In this document: positions 60,597 through 64,000 of the stretch, piece by piece
Layout: each line of letters begins with the position of its first letter
How positions within the stretch are numbered: position 1 is the first letter of the stretch
Source of the DNA: VXYL01 sp965200375
GTDB taxonomy: Bacteria; Pseudomonadota; Gammaproteobacteria; Pseudomonadales; Azotimanducaceae
DNA: 64,000 nucleotides
Reading direction: 5' to 3'
Assembly: GCA_965200375.1 (NCBI GenBank)
Contig: OZ241353.1
Coordinates: 1,860,001-1,924,000, forward strand
Translations under genes and position numbers: made by a program
Notes under the pieces: model-generated
The model's input: only the letters and a program-made list of their open reading frames with translations
The model's database searches: none
What the model was told of the DNA's origin: nothing

Positions 60597-61253
60597 CTAC
60601 TCCGGCAAGCGCCGGTAGTTCGGGTCTATCGTTTCGAAGAAGGTCTGCACCATGCGGTACGTCATGCCCCACACGAAGAAGTGGCCGCCGGGCAGGCGAA
60701 AACCGCTGAAGACGTTGCCGCGCCGGCGGGGGCTGTCGGCATGGAACGGCGGGCTGGCGCGTTCGGCGTTGTCGCCCCGATGCATCGGCCCCACGGGCGT
60801 CCAGACGGTGGCCGCCACCTCGTGACTGAGCGAGAAGGCGGGATCGCCGGCGATCGCGAACACGAAGGGGGCCACCAGCAGCGGGCGTCGGACGCTCATC
60901 GGCCGCTGCCGAGGCAGCTCGCCGAGCACATCGGCCGCCGAGATGTCCAGGCCGATCTCTTCGGCCGTTTCGCGCACTGCGGCGTCCCGCAGCGTCGCGT
61001 CCTGCCGCTCCCGGTGGCCGCCGGGGAACGCCATGTGGCCGGACCACGGGTCTCCGTGCGTCTCCGCCCGCTTGATGAACAGCATCTCGGCGCCGTCCGC
61101 GCCGGCGCGCAGCACCACGGCCACGGCCGCCTGCCGCGTCCCGCCATCCTCCAACCCTGGTCGCGAACTCTCGGCCGGCGCGGCTCGCGAGGGCGAACTC
61201 CGTGCTTGCGAAGGCCCCTTCAAGCGGCAGCGGATGGATGGCAGGTCCAGCAC
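60597..61253 (-). CDS. NUDIX hydrolase, CoA pyrophosphatase-like (NudL type)
   Basis: This 218-residue protein has the NUDIX box GGHRERQDATLRDAAVRETA followed by EEIGL. Aspartate takes the place of the first glutamate, as is common in the NudL/CoA diphosphatase group. The upstream stretch WSGHMAFPGG also matches NudL. It would cleave CoA or related dinucleotides to 3',5'-ADP and phosphopantetheine. The GTG at 61253 was chosen since the family starts near the LPSIRCRL region; more upstream codons lie in the divergent thioesterase leader. Confidence 0.88.
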   Translation of the reverse strand: MLDLPSIRCRLKGPSQARSSPSRAAPAESSRPGLEDGGTRQAAVAVVLRAGADGAEMLFIKRAETHGDPWSGHMAFPGGHRERQDATLRDAAVRETAEEIGLDISAADVLGELPRQRPMSVRRPLLVAPFVFAIAGDPAFSLSHEVAATVWTPVGPMHRGDNAERASPPFHADSPRRRGNVFSGFRLPGGHFFVWGMTYRMVQTFFETIDPNYRRLPE

Positions 61254-61300
61254 GGCGCTATGGTAGCTTGGCTTCCTGCTTCGACGACCGGACACGCCAC

Positions 61301-61756
61301 TTGAACCCACTCGCCTCGAGCGCCAACCGCTGCTTCGTCTGCGGCCCCGGCAATGCCGCTGGCCTCAAGGTGCGCTTCCGCCTTGACGGCGACTGCTGCC
61401 GCGCCGAGTTCACGCCCGGCCCCACCCACGTCGGCTACGACGGCGTGACCCACGGCGGCATCCTGTTCAGCCTGCTCGACGACGTGATGGCGAACGTCCT
61501 CTTCCTGCGCGGCGAGCGGTGCTACACCGCCAAGGCGGAGGTGCGCTACCGCCAGCCGTTGCCGGTAGGCGCCGAAGTGCGCCTCGAAGGCCGCGAGCAC
61601 AAGCGCAAGGGCCGCCTGGCGCTGCTCGAAGGGCGCGTGCTGCGGACGGACACGAACGAGGTGGTGGCGGAGGCGACCGGCAGCTTCATGATCGTGCGGG
61701 ACGGGTGGGACGGGGGCGGAACACTTGAGCAGAAACACCTCGGCGCGATAGCCTAG
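61301..61756 (+). CDS. PaaI-type hot-dog thioesterase
   Basis: This protein of 151 residues starts LNPLASSANRCFVCGPGNAA, a cysteine-containing segment seen in many PaaI-like acyl-CoA thioesterases, followed by VGYDGVTHGGILFSLLDDVM, the catalytic HGG-x(3)-SLLD motif, and RYRQPLPVGAEV. It should cleave an acyl-CoA thioester. The start is probably TTG at 61301. An in-frame ATG at 61238 is possible but overlaps the divergent NUDIX start. The 2-hydroxyacyl-CoA lyase gene follows 37 bp later. Confidence 0.87.
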   Translation: MNPLASSANRCFVCGPGNAAGLKVRFRLDGDCCRAEFTPGPTHVGYDGVTHGGILFSLLDDVMANVLFLRGERCYTAKAEVRYRQPLPVGAEVRLEGREHKRKGRLALLEGRVLRTDTNEVVAEATGSFMIVRDGWDGGGTLEQKHLGAIA

Positions 61757-61793
61757 GCTGCTTGGCATCACGGTTCTCACGGGGGAGGCACTC

Positions 61794-63449
61794 ATGGCCA
61801 CTGTCACCGGCGCCCAGCTGATGGCGCGGAGTCTCAAGCAGCAGGGCGTGGACTACATGTTCGGCATCGTCGGGTTTCCGGTGCAGGGCTTCGCGGCCGA
61901 GGCGCAGAAGGTCGGCATCACCTACGTCGGCATGCGCAACGAACAGGCCGCCAGCTACGCGGCGCACGCGGCTGGCTACCTGACGGGCCGCCCGCAGGCG
62001 TGCCTCACGGTCTCCGGGCCCGGCGTCATCCACGCCTTCGCCGGCCTCGCCAACGCCAAGCAGAACTGCTGGCCGATGATTCTCATCGGCGGCGCTTCGC
62101 CCGTGTACCAGAACGGCATGGGCGGCTTCCAGGAGGAGCGGCAGGTGGAACTCGCGGCGCCGTACTGCAAGTACGCGCACGCCATCGAGCACGCGCACCG
62201 CATCCCCTACTACGTCAACCAGGCGGTCCGCCACGCCTTGTACGGGCGTCCGGGTCCCGTGTACTTGGACTTCCCGGACGACATCATCCGCGCCGAATGC
62301 GACGAAGGCGAGGCGGCGGTCGCCGCCCGGGTGCCGGAACCGCCCCGCACGATGGCGGATCCGGAAGCCGTGGAGGCCGCGCTCACGGCGCTCGAGTCCG
62401 CCGAACGGCCGCTGGTGGTGGTCGGCAAGGGCATGGCCTGGGCCCGCGCCGAGGACGAGATCCGCGAATTCGTCGAACGCACGCAGCTGCCGTTCCTGAA
62501 CTCGCCGATGGGCAAGGGCACCATGCCGGACGACGACCCCCTCTCCGTGGGCGCCGCCCGCAGCACCGCGCTGCGCGAGGCGGACCTGGTGTTCCTGATG
62601 GGCGCCCGCCTGAACTGGATCATGCACTTCGGCCTGCCGCCCCGCTTCCACAAGGACGTGCGCATCATCCAGCTGGACATCGAACCCACCGAGATCGGCG
62701 CCAACGTGCCGGCCGAAGTGGCGCTGGTGGGAGACGGCAAGGCCGTGGTCGGCCAGTTGAACCGGGCCTTGGGCAACCGCCAGTGGTTCTATCCGTCGGA
62801 AACCCCGTGGCGGGCCCTGCTGCAGGAGAAGGCGCAGGCCAACATGGCGGCGGTGCAGCCGATGATCGACGACGACTCCGCCCCCACCAACTACTACCGC
62901 GCCTTCAAGGACATCGTGGAGTGGCTGCCGGAGGACGCCATCATCATCGGCGAAGGCGCCAACACCATGGACATCGGCCGTACGCAGATGCCCAATCGCC
63001 GGCCCCGCCATCGGCTGGACGCCGGCACCTACGGCACCATGGGCGTGGGCCTCGGCTTCGCCGTCGCCGCGGCGGTGACGAATCCGCAGCAGCCCGTGGT
63101 TTCCGTGCAGGGCGACAGCGCCTTCGGCTTCACCGGCATGGAACTGGAGACGATGGTGCGCTGCAAGCTGCCGGTGAAGCTCATCGTGCTGAACAACGGC
63201 GGCATCGGCGGCGGCCTGCACCCGCTGAAGGAGGGCCAGACCGCGCCGCCCGGCAACCTCATCTACGGCGCCCGCTACGAGGGGATGCTGGAAGCCCTAG
63301 GCGGCAAGGGACTGTACGTGGAGGACCCCAAGGATCTGCGGGCGGCGCTCGACGAAGCGATGGCCTTCGACGGTCCGGCGCTGGTGAACGTGGCCTTGAA
63401 CCCGCGGGCCGGGCGCAAGCCGCAGCAGTTCGGCTGGCTCACCACCTAG
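61794..63449 (+). CDS. Thiamine-diphosphate enzyme, 2-hydroxyacyl-CoA lyase/oxalyl-CoA decarboxylase type
   Basis: The 551-residue protein has the three-domain layout of TPP enzymes. The catalytic glutamate is Glu50 in RNEQAASYA, the central domain is nucleotide-binding-like, and the TPP-Mg motif runs from GDSAFGFTGMELETMVR to VLNNGGIG (about 440-467). The GIVGFPVQ opening and ALNPRAGRKPQQFGWL ending fit 2-hydroxyacyl-CoA lyase (HACL1-like), which splits 2-hydroxyacyl-CoA to formyl-CoA and an aldehyde, or oxalyl-CoA decarboxylase. No formyl-CoA transferase lies adjacent. A GGGGGAGG ribosome-binding site precedes the ATG. Confidence 0.9.
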   Translation: MATVTGAQLMARSLKQQGVDYMFGIVGFPVQGFAAEAQKVGITYVGMRNEQAASYAAHAAGYLTGRPQACLTVSGPGVIHAFAGLANAKQNCWPMILIGGASPVYQNGMGGFQEERQVELAAPYCKYAHAIEHAHRIPYYVNQAVRHALYGRPGPVYLDFPDDIIRAECDEGEAAVAARVPEPPRTMADPEAVEAALTALESAERPLVVVGKGMAWARAEDEIREFVERTQLPFLNSPMGKGTMPDDDPLSVGAARSTALREADLVFLMGARLNWIMHFGLPPRFHKDVRIIQLDIEPTEIGANVPAEVALVGDGKAVVGQLNRALGNRQWFYPSETPWRALLQEKAQANMAAVQPMIDDDSAPTNYYRAFKDIVEWLPEDAIIIGEGANTMDIGRTQMPNRRPRHRLDAGTYGTMGVGLGFAVAAAVTNPQQPVVSVQGDSAFGFTGMELETMVRCKLPVKLIVLNNGGIGGGLHPLKEGQTAPPGNLIYGARYEGMLEALGGKGLYVEDPKDLRAALDEAMAFDGPALVNVALNPRAGRKPQQFGWLTT

Positions 63450-63474
63450 ACGCTGGCGTCAGGCGCCGTCCAAG

Positions 63475-64000
63475 GTGCCCGACGCCCTAGAGCCCACGGC
63501 CGGCGAAGCGGCGGCTTCGCGGGACCCTGTTCCGCTGGCGCGGTGCATGTCCCGCCTCGCCGAGCGCTTCGCCGAGTCGCTGCGTGTCGCCGCGCAGATG
63601 CGGCGGCACGGGTTCTGGACCGACCCGCCGCCGGCAGTGATGGACGCGGGCACCGGCCGGATGATGGTGGTGCCCATTGCCCTGTGGCTGCTCGGATGCG
63701 CTCGGCAGGTCGTGACGGTTGACGTGGAGCGCCAGCTAGCGCCCCGGCTCATCGCGCTGCAGCATGCGTTCTATAGCGGCCGCAGAAAGAGCCTGCTCGC
63801 TCTGCCCGAGGCGGATCCCGTGGCGGTGGCTGAGCGCCTCGACAGGTTTCTGGCGCAGTGGTCGCAGCCCGACAAACCGGCCGGGCCCGCGCTCGTCGAG
63901 CGGCTGCTCGCGCTGTGCAACGTCACCTACGTGGCGCCTTGCGACGCCGCCGAGCTCGACATGCCGAGCGACAGCTTCGACGTCCAAGTCTCCACGCATC
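63475..64000 (+). CDS. SAM-dependent methyltransferase, N-terminal part (runs off the window)
   Basis: The open frame from GTG 63475 continues past the window end without a stop. It has AVMDAGTGRMMVVPIALWLL followed by GCARQVVTVDVERQLAPRLI, the SAM-binding motif I and acidic motif II of class I methyltransferases, then YVAPCDAAELDMPSDSFDVQ, motif IV. The LEHIP-type continuation expected next is outside the window. The ATG at 63547 is an equally good start. The substrate cannot be guessed. It lies 25 bp after the lyase gene and may be cotranscribed with it. Confidence 0.8.
   Translation, partial: MPDALEPTAGEAAASRDPVPLARCMSRLAERFAESLRVAAQMRRHGFWTDPPPAVMDAGTGRMMVVPIALWLLGCARQVVTVDVERQLAPRLIALQHAFYSGRRKSLLALPEADPVAVAERLDRFLAQWSQPDKPAGPALVERLLALCNVTYVAPCDAAELDMPSDSFDVQVSTH

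Overview
The window is GC-rich, densely packed chromosomal DNA. It most likely comes from an uncultured, probably marine or host-associated, gammaproteobacterium. Evidence for this is gene order: rpsP-rimM-trmD-rplS next to ffh, xerD-dsbC-hom-recJ, ntrB-ntrC, prfA-prmC-moeB head to head with lolB, glcB, smpB, and a TonB-dependent receptor with outer-membrane lipoproteins. No tRNA, rRNA, CRISPR array, transposase or prophage was recognised.

Region by region. 0-4.5 kb: a broken DUF3800 gene, then an acyl-CoA group on the minus strand (enoyl-CoA hydratase, a split MaoC hydratase pair, an RnfG-like FMN protein), then a frameshifted nucleotidyltransferase translationally coupled to a small protein. 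4.5-12.7 kb: a plus-strand run of two ABC exporter half-transporters, a TonB-dependent receptor, and a PhyH-type dioxygenase fused to HEAT-like repeats. 12.9-20 kb: a frameshifted DUF2306 gene, a second crotonase lacking both catalytic glutamates, a DUF4143 ATPase with an operator-like repeat, an RDD membrane protein, malate synthase G, an atypical SDR, and a pyrimidine-dimer glycosylase/DUF1722 fusion. 20-26.8 kb: hydantoinase A, a CHY zinc finger protein, a two-subunit molybdenum hydroxylase and a sodium symporter. 26.9-35.3 kb: smpB, then the RDD/SpoIIM and MP/DUF4129/DUF4350/MoxR/DUF58 envelope cluster, interrupted by a Uma2 gene. 35.4-43.7 kb: a YbdK-like ligase and the housekeeping block recJ, hom, dsbC, xerD, rplS, trmD, rimM, rpsP. 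44-50.3 kb: a MoaD-like protein, a peptidoglycan amidase, a MATE pump, ffh, ntrB, ntrC. 50.3-51.1 kb: a small non-housekeeping island with a direct repeat, a perfect hairpin, a C15 tract and a peptide ORF. 51.1-64 kb: moeB, prmC, prfA, lolB, a lipoprotein, three luciferase-like oxidoreductases around a DUF5916 outer-membrane protein, NUDIX, thioesterase, a 2-hydroxyacyl-CoA lyase and the start of a methyltransferase.

Two dispersed non-coding repeat families stand out. One is a 160-bp unit bounded by CTAG, in tandem at 57.0-57.3 kb and as an internally deleted copy at 18.2 kb whose left CTAG supplies the glcB stop codon. The other is a unit of about 78 bp that overlaps the stop codons of hyuA (20.0 kb) and rimM (42.7 kb), with partial copies at 14.1 and 28.2 kb. 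No complete new defence or biosynthetic system is visible. The best candidates for novelty are these repeats, the PhyH-HEAT fusion coupled to a TonB receptor, and the peptide ORF at 50.7 kb. Three genes are broken by apparent frameshifts, which may be real decay or assembly error.
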